Positions 18,236 through 30,061 of a DNA stretch of 64,000 bases are shown piece by piece; position 1 is the stretch's first letter, and every line of letters begins with the position of its first letter. The stretch is taken from the NCBI RefSeq assembly GCF_040703125.1, contig NZ_CP160035.1, forward strand, positions 3,706,001 to 3,770,000, read 5' to 3'. Made by a program: the position numbers and the translations under genes. This DNA comes from Flavobacterium ovatum (lineage in GTDB: Bacteria; Bacteroidota; Bacteroidia; Flavobacteriales; Flavobacteriaceae). The notes under the pieces were generated by a model. It saw nothing but the letters and a program-made list of their open reading frames with translations, ran no database searches and was not told where the DNA came from.

Positions 18236-20266
18236 TTATTTCCAGATAATTGGTAAGAAAACTGACATTTCAGAATCACCTCTGTTTGACCAAGTGTAAT
18301 ACGGTACTAAAGAAACTTTAGTGCTTTCTAAAACTGGTTTTGAAACTGCGTGATACATATCATTTGATTCTTTGTCTTTACGAATCATCATGTCTGCGGT
18401 GATAGAAGTAACTCCGCCTAATAATTCCGGACGGTATTTTACGTCAAATTTATTGTCTCCAGAAAGATAAACATCCAAGATACTTGTTCCTTTTGGTAAA
18501 TCTGTAGATTCAGCACAGTAAACAACTGGACCTCTTTTTACAGCTACTTGGTTACGAACTTCTTCGATACGTCCGTTACCTTCCATGTACGTAACTTCCA
18601 TTGGCATTTCAAGAGTAACTACGTCACCTTTTTTCCATTTTCTGTCAATTTTAGCAAATTCACCTGCTACAACTTCAACACCTGCATCAGCACCATTTAC
18701 CATTACTTTACTTCCTTTGGCCCAATTTGGAATACGTAACAACATTTCGAATGCTCCTTTTTTACATTCGTTAACGGTCAACTTTACATTACCATCCCAA
18801 GGATAGTTGGATACTTGCTCTAATTTTAATTTAGAACCATCTACCAGTTTAGTATCCAAAATATTTCCACCATATAAATTCACAGAAACACCATTGTCAG
18901 ATAAGCTATACGCCCATCCTGATACTTGTGCAATTGTACGCACTAAGTTTGGAGGACAACAGAAACACTCTAAGTACGATTGGCGTTCTGGGTATTCTGT
19001 ATTCATTTTGGTGTAATCTCTAGAACCATGAATTTTACGCAATGGGTTTGAATAATAATATTTATCCCCTGCAAGGTTAATTCCTGAAAGTGCACTATTG
19101 AACAATACATTTTCGATTACATCGGCATATTTTGACTTTCCGTTCAATCCCATCATACGGTAACTGAACATGGAGTTACAAATATTAGCACAAGTTTCGT
19201 TGTAGGCTGTCATATTTGGCATCATGTATTCGTCGATGAAACCTTCTTCAATCATTTGTCTGTTAGTCGAAGCTCCGTAGTGCGTTTGGCCTACCGCTCC
19301 AGTAACATACATTTTCTTTTCGGTAACATTTTCCCAAAGTCTGTCTAAGGCATCAACTAATGCTTTTTCACCTGTTTCTGCAGCTACATCGGCAGCACCA
19401 GCATAGTAATACAATGCCAATACGGCGTGTCCTACTGCTTCTGTAGATTTACGTAAAGGTGTATATTCTTGAACCATGTCTCCTACTGGATATCCTTTGG
19501 TAGTTGAGTTCTCTTCGATTCCATTAGTACCTCTACGGTTGATAAATTTCTCTGCTAATTCTAAGTATTTTTTATCTTTTGTAGTACGATACAATTCTAC
19601 TAACCCCATGATTTGAGTTTGGTTGAATCCAAAACGAGCATATTGTTTCGTGTCTTGAAAGAAAACAGAATACAAATTGTCTGCATGCTTTACAGCAATA
19701 TCCAAGAAGTTTCTTTTTCCTGTAACTCTGTAATGAATACAAGCACTGGTGTACAAGTGACCACTGTTATACATTTCGTGGTACTTACGATTTTCGAAAG
19801 GATCAATCTTATTATCGCTTAATTGAATCGTTGTTTGTAAATATCCATTTGGCATTTGTGCTTTTGCAATAATCGCAATGATATCATCCAATTGCTTTAG
19901 AATTTTTGGATCTTTGTTTTGTGCATACACATAAGAAGATGCTTCCATCCACTTGTAAAAATCACCATCATGCCAAGCAAAACCTTTGTGCTTTCCTTTC
20001 TCCAGACCAGCGGTATATTTGAAGTTATTCAAACCATGACCTACGTCTCCCATCAAAACTTCACCCATATAAGGCAACATTTTATCTTCACAAATTTTAA
20101 ATTTATCTGCCCAAAAACCTTTGGTCCAATGACAATCTCCGATGTTTATACTCTTTAACTTTACGTTTGGACTGTTTGTATTATCAACGATTCCTTTGTT
20201 TTGAGCAAAAGAAACAGATGACAACAAAATAGCACCAAATACTATTGCTGTTTTTTTCATTTTCAT
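18236..20266 (-). CDS. GH127 glycoside hydrolase (probable 3,6-anhydro-D-galactosidase)
   Basis: 676 residues with a signal peptide (to about residue 21, SVSFAQ), so periplasmic. GH127 (old DUF1680) fold: (alpha/alpha)6 barrel, then beta-sandwich. The zinc/nucleophile set of GH127 beta-L-arabinofuranosidase is fully present and identically spaced: Glu357-x-Cys359 (NETCANIC) and Cys434-x-Cys436-Cys437 (CFCCPPN), the 75-residue Cys-Cys interval matching what I recall for HypBA1 (C340 to C415). Some GH127 members of marine bacteria release 3,6-anhydro-D-galactose from the non-reducing end of carrageenan oligosaccharides. Being last in the unit after the anhydrogalactose dehydrogenase, cycloisomerase and permease fits that role better than arabinofuranosidase. 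Substrate assignment is from context. Confidence 0.85.
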   Translation of the reverse strand: MKMKKTAIVFGAILLSSVSFAQNKGIVDNTNSPNVKLKSINIGDCHWTKGFWADKFKICEDKMLPYMGEVLMGDVGHGLNNFKYTAGLEKGKHKGFAWHDGDFYKWMEASSYVYAQNKDPKILKQLDDIIAIIAKAQMPNGYLQTTIQLSDNKIDPFENRKYHEMYNSGHLYTSACIHYRVTGKRNFLDIAVKHADNLYSVFFQDTKQYARFGFNQTQIMGLVELYRTTKDKKYLELAEKFINRRGTNGIEENSTTKGYPVGDMVQEYTPLRKSTEAVGHAVLALYYYAGAADVAAETGEKALVDALDRLWENVTEKKMYVTGAVGQTHYGASTNRQMIEEGFIDEYMMPNMTAYNETCANICNSMFSYRMMGLNGKSKYADVIENVLFNSALSGINLAGDKYYYSNPLRKIHGSRDYTKMNTEYPERQSYLECFCCPPNLVRTIAQVSGWAYSLSDNGVSVNLYGGNILDTKLVDGSKLKLEQVSNYPWDGNVKLTVNECKKGAFEMLLRIPNWAKGSKVMVNGADAGVEVVAGEFAKIDRKWKKGDVVTLEMPMEVTYMEGNGRIEEVRNQVAVKRGPVVYCAESTDLPKGTSILDVYLSGDNKFDVKYRPELLGGVTSITADMMIRKDKESNDMYHAVSKPVLESTKVSLVPYYTWSNRGDSEMSVFLPIIWK

Positions 20267-20298
20267 ATACTTAATTTTTATACGGATTTTTACGAATC

Positions 20299-21315
20299 CT
20301 AATTATTTAACGTTCCAGAATACCCTGTAATAATTACGGCGATGATCAATACAAACACCCCAAATAATAGGATTTTAAAAGGTTTTTTAGCGCCTTCCCA
20401 TTCGTTGTTGGTATAAGCCCAAACATTACCCACAATAAGTGATAATCCAAGCATTATAGGCCAAGCGATAATTTTACCAATATCCCCCATTAATGTAGCA
20501 CCTTGTCCATAAATCCCAAGAGCTCCAAACCATAATAATGCAGCACCTATTGACCATAAATAAGCTTTATTAGCATTAGGTGTAGAGAAAGAGTTCCAAG
20601 TATTATTTTTAGCTAATAAAAACAAAGAATAGCCTGCATTTACTACAAAACCACCCCATAAAACTACTACCCAAATAGCTAAACTACCGTTACGAGCAAT
20701 AGCTCCAGATGCTTCAGCTAATTTACCAATAGATTCCCCTTTACCAAAACCAATAGCCAATGCAGCAGATAATAAACCACTTAAAACCGCGATTATTAAA
20801 CCCGCAGTAAGATTTACTTTCTCTGTATTTTCGTCTGCATGTGTCAATTTATCTTTTTGAATACCTGCATAAGCGGTAATAGCAATCGCTACTAACATGA
20901 TTAGTACTCCAACCATGATATAAGGAAAAGAAGGCTTGTCAGTTTCACCAGCATTCATAAACAAAGGAATTAAAGCTCCGGCTGCAGAACAAACACCCAT
21001 CACGATTCCGTAGGTTAATGAAATACCAATATAAGGCACACTTTTACCAAAAAGAATTCCACCTATCCCCCATAATCCACCATAAATCATGGCTTCAATA
21101 ATAACGTCTGAAGGAGCGCTAGTTACCACTTCAAACAAATCTGGCACAACCAAATACGCCCATGTAGTAGGAAGAATAATTAATGCAAATGTAGAGTGTA
21201 CTAGCCACCAAGCTTCCCATTTAAGAGGAGCCATAAATTTCATTCCTAGTCCAAAAGAACCTTGAAAAATACTTGCAAAAATGACAAGTAAAAAAGATAA
21301 CGTTAATGTATCCAT
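20299..21315 (-). CDS. RhaT-like sugar:proton symporter
   Basis: 338 residues, about ten hydrophobic helices, no soluble domain; inner-membrane permease of the L-rhamnose-proton symporter (RhaT) / DMT type. The first helix pair with GSFGLGMKFM and the later KGESIGKLAEASG loop fit the family. It sits between the GH127 gene (32-base gap) and the aldehyde dehydrogenase (30-base gap) in an anhydrogalactose unit, with no rhamnose genes nearby, so I infer transport of the GH127 product (3,6-anhydro-D-galactose) or of galactose from periplasm to cytoplasm. That is inference from position. Confidence 0.8.
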   Translation of the reverse strand: MDTLTLSFLLVIFASIFQGSFGLGMKFMAPLKWEAWWLVHSTFALIILPTTWAYLVVPDLFEVVTSAPSDVIIEAMIYGGLWGIGGILFGKSVPYIGISLTYGIVMGVCSAAGALIPLFMNAGETDKPSFPYIMVGVLIMLVAIAITAYAGIQKDKLTHADENTEKVNLTAGLIIAVLSGLLSAALAIGFGKGESIGKLAEASGAIARNGSLAIWVVVLWGGFVVNAGYSLFLLAKNNTWNSFSTPNANKAYLWSIGAALLWFGALGIYGQGATLMGDIGKIIAWPIMLGLSLIVGNVWAYTNNEWEGAKKPFKILLFGVFVLIIAVIITGYSGTLNN

Positions 21316-21345
21316 TATGTATAATTAGTTAATAGTTAATTTTAA

Positions 21346-22800
21346 TTAAAGTGCGGTTGACACTCTTTTCTTTACTAAATAGTCTTCTAAGGCTAAGTGC
21401 GAACAATCATGTCCGATACCGCTATTTTTAATTCCACCGTGAGGCAAGTAAATAGCATACTTCACACCATTGATCTGAATTTCTCCAAAATCTAAATCCT
21501 CAGTAAAACGTTGAATTCTTTTATGGTTATTTGTAAAAATGTAAGATGCTAATCCGTATTCAGTATCATTAGCCAAAGCTAAAACTTCATCATCTGATTC
21601 GAAACTCATAATTCCAGCTACTGGTCCAAAAGTCTCTTCTTTAAACAAACGAGAATCAGTTGTGATTCCTGAAACTACAGTTGGTTCCATCCAGTTTCCT
21701 TTTTCTGGAAAACCAGCAGGTATTTTTCCTCCGTATTCTAATTTAGCTCCTTTACTTACGGCATCTGCAACTAAATCAAACATTCTGTCTCTGTCTCTAC
21801 GTGCCACTACTGGTCCCATATCTACAGTTTCATTTGGATCGATACTAAAACCTAATTTTATTTTAGAAGCTCTTTCGATATAAGCCGCTAAGAATTTATC
21901 ATAAATATTTTTGTGAACAAAAATTCTGTTGGCCGCCACACATATTTGTCCTGAGTTACCAAATTTCAATCCAATCGCTAAATTAAGCGCTGTATCAAAA
22001 TCAGCATCTTCAAACACAATAAACGGAGCATTTCCACCCAATTCCATTCCTAATCTCTTGATAGATGTTGTACTATCTGCAATGATTTTCTTCCCTGTTG
22101 CCGTAGAACCAATCATGGTTAAAACCGCTGGAATAGTACTCGTTGTCATAGTTGTCGCTACTTCAGCAGAAGGCCCCGCTAAAATATTAACCACACCTGC
22201 AGGAAAATCAATGCTGTGTAAAATTTCCCCAATCAAATAAGAGGATAAAGGCGACATTTCAGATGGTTTGATAATCAAAGAACATCCAGCAGCTAGTGCA
22301 GGTCCGATTTTGAAACCTACATTCAACAAAGGGAAATTCCAAGCTAAATAAGCAACAGCTACACCAGCTGGTTGCTCTATCATTTTATGTGTATGTGTTT
22401 TTTCGTAATCTGGAATTTGCTCTTCTCTACGGTTTTTCATAGCAGCAGGATACCATTCCAAAGCATTGGTAATCGCTTCAATATCTTCAGCTGAACCTGC
22501 ATAAGTTTTTCCCATTTCATGAACCATAGCCGAGCGTAATTCCGCTTCTCTATCAAGAATAGCAGTTCTTAATTTGGTCATCCAAACTGTTCTTTCAGCT
22601 AATGATAATTTAGACCAATATTTAAAACCTTTTTGAGCAGCAATTAATGCTTTCTCAGCATCTGCTTTTCCTGCCAATGCAATTTGAGCAATAGATTCGC
22701 CAGTAGCTGGACAAATTACATCTCCTTTTTTTCCACTTTCAGCATCAACTAACTGACCGTCAATATATAATTTCTTATATCCAAAATTTTGTGTATTCAT
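21346..22800 (-). CDS. dauA: 3,6-anhydro-D-galactose dehydrogenase (aldehyde dehydrogenase family)
   Basis: 484 residues, cytoplasmic. ALDH superfamily: catalytic Cys287 in GNSGQICVAANR, general base Glu253 in MELGGNAPF, a cofactor loop with GSTATGK, and the C-terminal EETFGPVAGIM motif. It is most like succinate-semialdehyde-type NAD(P) dehydrogenases by sequence. The adjacent enolase-superfamily cycloisomerase (16-base gap), KDGal kinase and KDPGal aldolase identify the pathway: oxidation of D-anhydrogalactose to 3,6-anhydro-D-galactonate, as in carrageenan-degrading bacteria (dau genes). The cofactor (NAD or NADP) cannot be decided here. Confidence 0.85.
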   Translation of the reverse strand: MNTQNFGYKKLYIDGQLVDAESGKKGDVICPATGESIAQIALAGKADAEKALIAAQKGFKYWSKLSLAERTVWMTKLRTAILDREAELRSAMVHEMGKTYAGSAEDIEAITNALEWYPAAMKNRREEQIPDYEKTHTHKMIEQPAGVAVAYLAWNFPLLNVGFKIGPALAAGCSLIIKPSEMSPLSSYLIGEILHSIDFPAGVVNILAGPSAEVATTMTTSTIPAVLTMIGSTATGKKIIADSTTSIKRLGMELGGNAPFIVFEDADFDTALNLAIGLKFGNSGQICVAANRIFVHKNIYDKFLAAYIERASKIKLGFSIDPNETVDMGPVVARRDRDRMFDLVADAVSKGAKLEYGGKIPAGFPEKGNWMEPTVVSGITTDSRLFKEETFGPVAGIMSFESDDEVLALANDTEYGLASYIFTNNHKRIQRFTEDLDFGEIQINGVKYAIYLPHGGIKNSGIGHDCSHLALEDYLVKKRVSTAL

Positions 22801-22816
22801 GGTATTTATTTTTTAT

Positions 22817-23971
22817 TTACAGGGTTAACTTAACTCTGTCTTTTGTAATTGCATACTCTCTTAGAACGTCTTCATCAACATCAATTCCTAAACCTGGACG
22901 ATTAGGAACCTCGATATAACCATCTTTCATGACAATTGAAGGAAAAGTTAACTTTTCTCTAAGTCCATTTTCAGTTTGATCGAATTCCATCAAGAAATTA
23001 GGTCTATACATTCTTCCTGGTATGCATTCTAAATTAGCAATAAAATGCATTGCAACGTGAATTCCTATAGCTGTCCCCCAAGTATGAGGTACAATTTCCA
23101 CACCATTAGCAGTTGCTAAAGCCGCAATACGTTTTGCTTCAGTAAGTCCACCACTAGAACAAATGTCCGGCTGCAAAATATCCACAGATTTGTTCTGAAT
23201 CAATTGTTGGAAACCAAAACGCAAGTACTCACACTCTCCTCCTGAAATTGGAATAGAAGTTTTTTGTCTCAATTCATTATACTGACCATAAAATTCTGGT
23301 GAAATTGGCTCTTCAAACCACGAAATATCATAAGGCTCAATCAATCTACACAATTCAATAGCTTCTCTCAACGTATAAGCGTGATTAGAATCTACCATCA
23401 ATTGAATATCAGGACCAATGATTTCACGCATCTTTTTAACATTTGCAACGTCTGCTTTGATCCCTAGACCTACCTTCATTTTCATTGCTTTAAAACCTTG
23501 AGAGATATACAATCTCGCTTCGGCTTCAAAATCTTTACCTGGATTTTCATGACAAGTGAAATACAAGCCCGTTGCATACGGTTGAATTTTAGTTCTATGT
23601 GCTCCACCTAACAAAGTAGAAACAGATTGCCCTAAAATCTTTCCTTTCAAATCCCAAATCGCAATATCAATTGCACTCATCGAAGCTACTAAAATTCCTC
23701 TTCTTGCATAATCTAAAGTCCTGCGGTACATTCCGCTCCAAATCACTTCATTTTCTAAAGGATTTTGACCAATAACCATTGGTTTTAAGAATTCAATTCC
23801 AGCTTCTAAAACAGCTGCTGGACCATACCCTTCTCCCCAACCATGAGTTCCGTCAGAACAGGTTATTTTTACAACACAGATACATCTTTCGGAATACTCC
23901 CATTGTGAAAAGAAAAAGCTTTGGGAAAGCACATCTTTCAATACAAACGTTTCAATTTTTTCAATTACCAT
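22817..23971 (-). CDS. dauB: 3,6-anhydro-D-galactonate cycloisomerase (enolase superfamily)
   Basis: 384 residues, cytoplasmic, mandelate racemase / muconate lactonizing group. Visible: catalytic Lys in KAMKMKVGLG, metal ligands in MVDSNHAY, WFEEP and GGECEY, and a downstream PHTWGTAIG His motif. It should open the anhydro ring of 3,6-anhydro-D-galactonate to give 2-keto-3-deoxy-D-galactonate. It is first in the unit dauB-dauA-permease-GH127 and is preceded by a regulon promoter at 24042-24105 whose distal half-site overlaps the aldolase stop codon. Galactonate dehydratase is the alternative family reading, but the neighbours favour the cycloisomerase. Confidence 0.85.
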   Translation of the reverse strand: MVIEKIETFVLKDVLSQSFFFSQWEYSERCICVVKITCSDGTHGWGEGYGPAAVLEAGIEFLKPMVIGQNPLENEVIWSGMYRRTLDYARRGILVASMSAIDIAIWDLKGKILGQSVSTLLGGAHRTKIQPYATGLYFTCHENPGKDFEAEARLYISQGFKAMKMKVGLGIKADVANVKKMREIIGPDIQLMVDSNHAYTLREAIELCRLIEPYDISWFEEPISPEFYGQYNELRQKTSIPISGGECEYLRFGFQQLIQNKSVDILQPDICSSGGLTEAKRIAALATANGVEIVPHTWGTAIGIHVAMHFIANLECIPGRMYRPNFLMEFDQTENGLREKLTFPSIVMKDGYIEVPNRPGLGIDVDEDVLREYAITKDRVKLTL

Positions 23972-24041
23972 TTTATCTCTTTATTTAAAAAAAAAACAGC
24001 AAAACACTGCTTTTATATTTGATTAATTCATGTCTAATAAG

Positions 24042-24105
24042 TAAAATTAAACCAATACTACATTTTTATTAGTACTAACTTACCCAATAACAAGCTTATG
24101 TTATC
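24042..24105 (-). promoter_or_regulatory. regulon promoter in front of dauB
   Basis: Minus strand: distal GATAA (24101-24105), proximal GGTAA in TTGGGTAAG (24080-24084), 21 bp apart, then a -7-like TAATTTTA (24042-24049). Same arrangement as eight other promoters here, with the -7 box one base closer. The distal half-site covers the stop codon of the aldolase gene. Confidence 0.75.
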
Positions 24106-24739
24106 TAATCGCATTTACCTTATCACAAATCGCCTTAAAGTGTTCATATAAAGCATCATAATTCTTAGCTTCGATAAGTTTTTTATCAAACAATGAACCT
24201 CCCATACCTACCCCAATGGCACCAGCTTGAAAAAAGGATTGTATGTTATTTACATCAACTCCACCTGTAGGTAATAATTTGATCGTGTCTAGTGGCCCCA
24301 AAATGTCTTTCACATACCCTGATCCTAATTGTGTTGCTGGAAAAATCTTAACTGCTGTAGCTCCCAATTTATTTGCATTGTAAATCTCCAGAGGTGTAAA
24401 AGCACCCGGAAAAATTGGAATATTGCGTTCGCTACAATACTTCATCACCTCGATATCCATAATTGGAGTTACGATAAAGGTTGCCCCTGCATCCAAAGCC
24501 ATCATCAAGTCGGCCAATGTACATACAGTACCAGCACCTACATTAATTTCCGGATGACTCTCAGCTACCGCTTTAATAATTTCACAAGCATTATCTGAGT
24601 TCATCGTAATTTCAAGCGTTGTCAAACCTGCTTTTTTATAATGAGGTAATATCTCTTCAATTACTTCCAAAGAAATATTTCTTATAATACCAACAATTGG
24701 CATTTTCTCAAACAATTCTGTTTTATAATTAGTTCCCAT
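24101..24739 (-). CDS. dauD: 2-keto-3-deoxy-6-phosphogalactonate aldolase
   Basis: 212 residues from the Met at 24739; the upstream Met at 24781 would overlap the kinase gene and add 14 Lys-rich residues unlike the family. KDPG/KDPGal aldolase family: Glu in LTTLEITMNS, Arg in VGIIRNIS, Schiff-base Lys in ATAVKIFPA, phosphate-binding LLPTGGV and GVGMGGSLF. Splits KDPGal into pyruvate and glyceraldehyde 3-phosphate, the last step of anhydrogalactose catabolism. It follows the kinase with a 14-base gap and shares its promoter. Confidence 0.9.
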   Translation of the reverse strand: MGTNYKTELFEKMPIVGIIRNISLEVIEEILPHYKKAGLTTLEITMNSDNACEIIKAVAESHPEINVGAGTVCTLADLMMALDAGATFIVTPIMDIEVMKYCSERNIPIFPGAFTPLEIYNANKLGATAVKIFPATQLGSGYVKDILGPLDTIKLLPTGGVDVNNIQSFFQAGAIGVGMGGSLFDKKLIEAKNYDALYEHFKAICDKVNAIR

Positions 24740-24753
24740 TTTTTTTTTTAGTT

Positions 24754-25710
24754 TTATAGTTGGTTTTTTATAATATTCCATTGTCCTTTCACAACCGATA
24801 AATCCACAACGGTACTCTTTATGATTTTAGTTTTGGATTCTAATCCTAAAATTTCAATTGCTTTATGGTACAGTTCAAAAAGTTTCCCCCCTGCACATAA
24901 TTTTATGTAATCACATTCCAATTCGCGCAATGATTGTAATTCCTCACCAATCATAAGCCCACTCAAATAGTAGTAATTCTCAACATTGGTTTTCTCTTTG
25001 AATAAGTTATTGGTACGTACTTTAAAAAGCGTATTAAGCAACGATTTCCCTTCCATTGCTTTTTGAACTCCTTGTTCGAAGGCGTTCAAAACTGACTCAT
25101 CAAAATCTGTTTTTTCAATTGAAGCTTTTAAAATAGTGTTTTCAGAGATTACACTAAAAACTTCTCCAGTCATAAAGGTAAAAAAATTGGTAATTACACC
25201 TTTTTCGCACAACACATGCTTACTATGTGTTCCTGGCGTTATAAAAACGATTGATTGATTTACATCTTCTTCATTCACCAAACCAATAATCTCCACTTCC
25301 TCCCCACGAATTACATCTGAATCAGATTTAACTCCAGAAATCAATTGAATTGTATTCGGAATAATATCAGATTGTATTGTTTCTATATACAATGTTTTTC
25401 CGTCCGTTTTAAAAGGTAAATCAGCATACGGAAGCTCTCTTAAACCAATACTAGAAGATGCCATTCCAGAAATTACAATCGTAACATCACTACTGATATT
25501 AGTTACAAAAAAAGCTAATTGTTTTTTTAAAAAGTTCAAGAAATACGTTTCTTTATCGCCTCCAAAATCCAACCATTCGTTATAAATAGTTTTAATCCCT
25601 TTTGGCGAAACAACTTCCTCAACAATCTTTAGACTTGGAACCTCTACTAGTCTCAAACGTAGATTTGTAGTTCCCCAATCAACACTCACAAAAGTTTTAA
25701 TACTTGTCAT
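24754..25710 (-). CDS. dauC: 2-keto-3-deoxy-D-galactonate kinase (DgoK family)
   Basis: 318 residues, cytoplasmic. DgoK-type kinase: N-terminal phosphate loop VDWGTTNLRLR (about residues 9-19), central FITPGTHSKHV and TGEVFSVIS motifs, C-terminal LCAGGKLFELY. It phosphorylates 2-keto-3-deoxygalactonate at C6 for the adjacent aldolase. A DgoK-type rather than PfkB-type kinase is one argument that the locus handles D- rather than L-anhydrogalactose. First gene of a two-gene unit with its own regulon promoter at 25736-25800. Confidence 0.88.
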   Translation of the reverse strand: MTSIKTFVSVDWGTTNLRLRLVEVPSLKIVEEVVSPKGIKTIYNEWLDFGGDKETYFLNFLKKQLAFFVTNISSDVTIVISGMASSSIGLRELPYADLPFKTDGKTLYIETIQSDIIPNTIQLISGVKSDSDVIRGEEVEIIGLVNEEDVNQSIVFITPGTHSKHVLCEKGVITNFFTFMTGEVFSVISENTILKASIEKTDFDESVLNAFEQGVQKAMEGKSLLNTLFKVRTNNLFKEKTNVENYYYLSGLMIGEELQSLRELECDYIKLCAGGKLFELYHKAIEILGLESKTKIIKSTVVDLSVVKGQWNIIKNQL

Positions 25711-25735
25711 TTTTAATCCGATTAATAGATTCTTA

Positions 25736-25800
25736 CAAATTTAATTGGAGTCTCTAATTTTTTGTATTCAAAATTTACCAATTAATAGACCATATTTACC
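25736..25800 (-). promoter_or_regulatory. regulon promoter in front of dauC-dauD
   Basis: Minus strand: GGTAAAT at 25796-25800 (as AGGGTAAAT) and again at 25775-25779, 21 bp apart, then a perfect -7 box TAAATTTG at 25736-25743, 32 bp from the proximal half-site. The predicted leader is only about 20 nt. Confidence 0.85.
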
Positions 25801-25880
25801 CTAAACAAAGACAGAGAACACAATCTAAGATAAAATAAGACTAAAATCTCGTTTTAAAATCCAAAAACAATAGTCCTGTT

Positions 25881-26010
25881 TTGGGCGTATCCCGCTAAAA
25901 TTCCGAATTATCGAAAGCGGGTCAGGCTATTCCTTTCAATCTTTTTTCGGGACAAAAAAGTCCAAAAAAAGGATTTCCTCCCGACGCTTCAGGAATATCC
26001 TTCGCTTTAT
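25881..26010 (+). repeat. diverged copy of repeat A
   Basis: TTGGGCGTATCCCGCTAAAA start, AAGCGGGTCAGGCTATTCC centre and paired TTTTTTCGGGACAAAAAAGTCC / AAAAAGGAT, matching repeat A in layout but not in its right end. Located between dauC and the GH2 terminator. Confidence 0.55.
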
Positions 26011-26038
26011 ACCAGTAAGATACAACAATACACTTCAC

Positions 26039-26073
26039 AAAAAAAATCCACCCAATAAAGGAGTGGATTTTGA
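26039..26073 (-). terminator. hairpin terminator after the first GH2
   Basis: AAAATCCAC paired with GTGGATTTT (minus strand), followed by T residues, about 35 bases after the GH2 stop. Confidence 0.85.
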
Positions 26074-26107
26074 CAATTTTAAAACTAAAAACAACTTACT
26101 CTAACAA

Positions 26108-29362
<3,255 letters not shown>

Positions 29363-29441
29363 TTAAAAGACAACACTAAACCTTTTTATCTCGATTCCTA
29401 TATAATAACACAAGAAACAAAAAATACTTAAGGCTAGCTAA

Positions 29442-29506
29442 CAAAATTATATCAAATAAAATCAATTACTTATTTATTTATTATCCTACACTTGCTCAAT
29501 CTTACC
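29442..29506 (-). promoter_or_regulatory. regulon promoter in front of the LacZ-like GH2
   Basis: Minus strand: distal GGTAA (29502-29506, in AAGGGTAAG), proximal GATAA (29481-29485), 21 bp apart, then a perfect -7 box TAATTTTG at 29442-29449, exactly 32 bp further. Leader about 95 nt. Confidence 0.85.
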
Positions 29507-29582
29507 CTTAGTAAAACTTAATAATAGATTACTGCTGACAAAAAACAACTCAAACACAACAACTGTAAATATCAAATACAAA

Positions 29583-29617
29583 AAAACCAGTATTGTCATG
29601 ATAACAATACTGGTTTT
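29583..29617 (-). terminator. hairpin terminator of the sulfatase-VOC-GH16-small protein unit
   Basis: Near-perfect 14-bp stem (AAAACCAGTATTGT with its complement) around a short loop, followed by T residues on the minus strand, 38 bases after the last small-protein stop. Confidence 0.9.
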
Positions 29618-29654
29618 CAACAAATAAAATAAAATTTTACAAATAGAAACTTTA

Positions 29655-30008
29655 TTAAATACTACTTAGTTCTTCACGCATTCTTTCAAAAAATGGTTTA
29701 AGCTCACTCGCTGATTTCCCTGTGATTTTAGAAAACTCAGAGTTAAAAGCACCATTTACTTCATTCATTTTTTCTTTCTTATCATCTGCAGAAATTTCGC
29801 CACTTTTTGCTTTACCAATTACATCCATAAAGTTTGTGATATAGGTATTTCTAGCGTTTAAAAGTTCTTTAGATTTTGATGCATCCAATTTAAACTCTGT
29901 TGTTGCAGCGTCTACAAAATACTTAATCTTCTTCTCTTGTGATTTGTTTTGAGCAAAAACTCCTGAAAACGAAACCATCATCATCAATACTAATACAATT
30001 TTTTTCAT
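29655..30008 (-). CDS. small secreted helical protein, paralogue 1
   Basis: 117 residues: signal peptide (about 1-19, ending VFAQ) and a ~98-residue all-helical, strongly charged mature part. Clearly homologous along its whole length to the protein encoded just upstream (30062-30415): shared KKIxYFVDAAxxEF, KELLxxR, AKxGEIS, G..W/A..ELKPF and RxREEL blocks. The size and periplasmic helical nature recall Spy/CpxP-like chaperones, but no LTxxQ motif is present and I cannot assign a family. It is the last gene of a unit beginning with a sulfatase and GH16, separated from its paralogue by 53 bases. Confidence 0.75.
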   Translation of the reverse strand: MKKIVLVLMMMVSFSGVFAQNKSQEKKIKYFVDAATTEFKLDASKSKELLNARNTYITNFMDVIGKAKSGEISADDKKEKMNEVNGAFNSEFSKITGKSASELKPFFERMREELSSI

Positions 30009-30061
30009 CTTTTTTAATTTTAAAGTTAGTTATTATAGTTAATTATTTATTTTTTGAAACA

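Noticed and set aside
18236..20266. Annotating GH127 as beta-L-arabinofuranosidase
   Set aside because: The active-site residues allow it, but no arabinan genes are present and it shares a unit with anhydrogalactose enzymes.
20299..21315. Annotating the permease as an L-rhamnose transporter
   Set aside because: Family name only; no rhamnose isomerase, kinase or aldolase nearby.
24740..24781. Upstream start of the KDPGal aldolase overlapping the kinase gene
   Set aside because: Adds a Lys-rich tail not typical of the family; the start at 24739 gives the usual length and an ordinary gap.
18236..25710. Reading the sugar pathway as agar (L-anhydrogalactose) catabolism
   Set aside because: The dehydrogenase and cycloisomerase families are shared, but a DgoK-type kinase is present and no L-KDGal dehydrogenase/reductase is seen; GH127/GH129-type enzymes and S1_19/S1_7 sulfatases also favour carrageenan.
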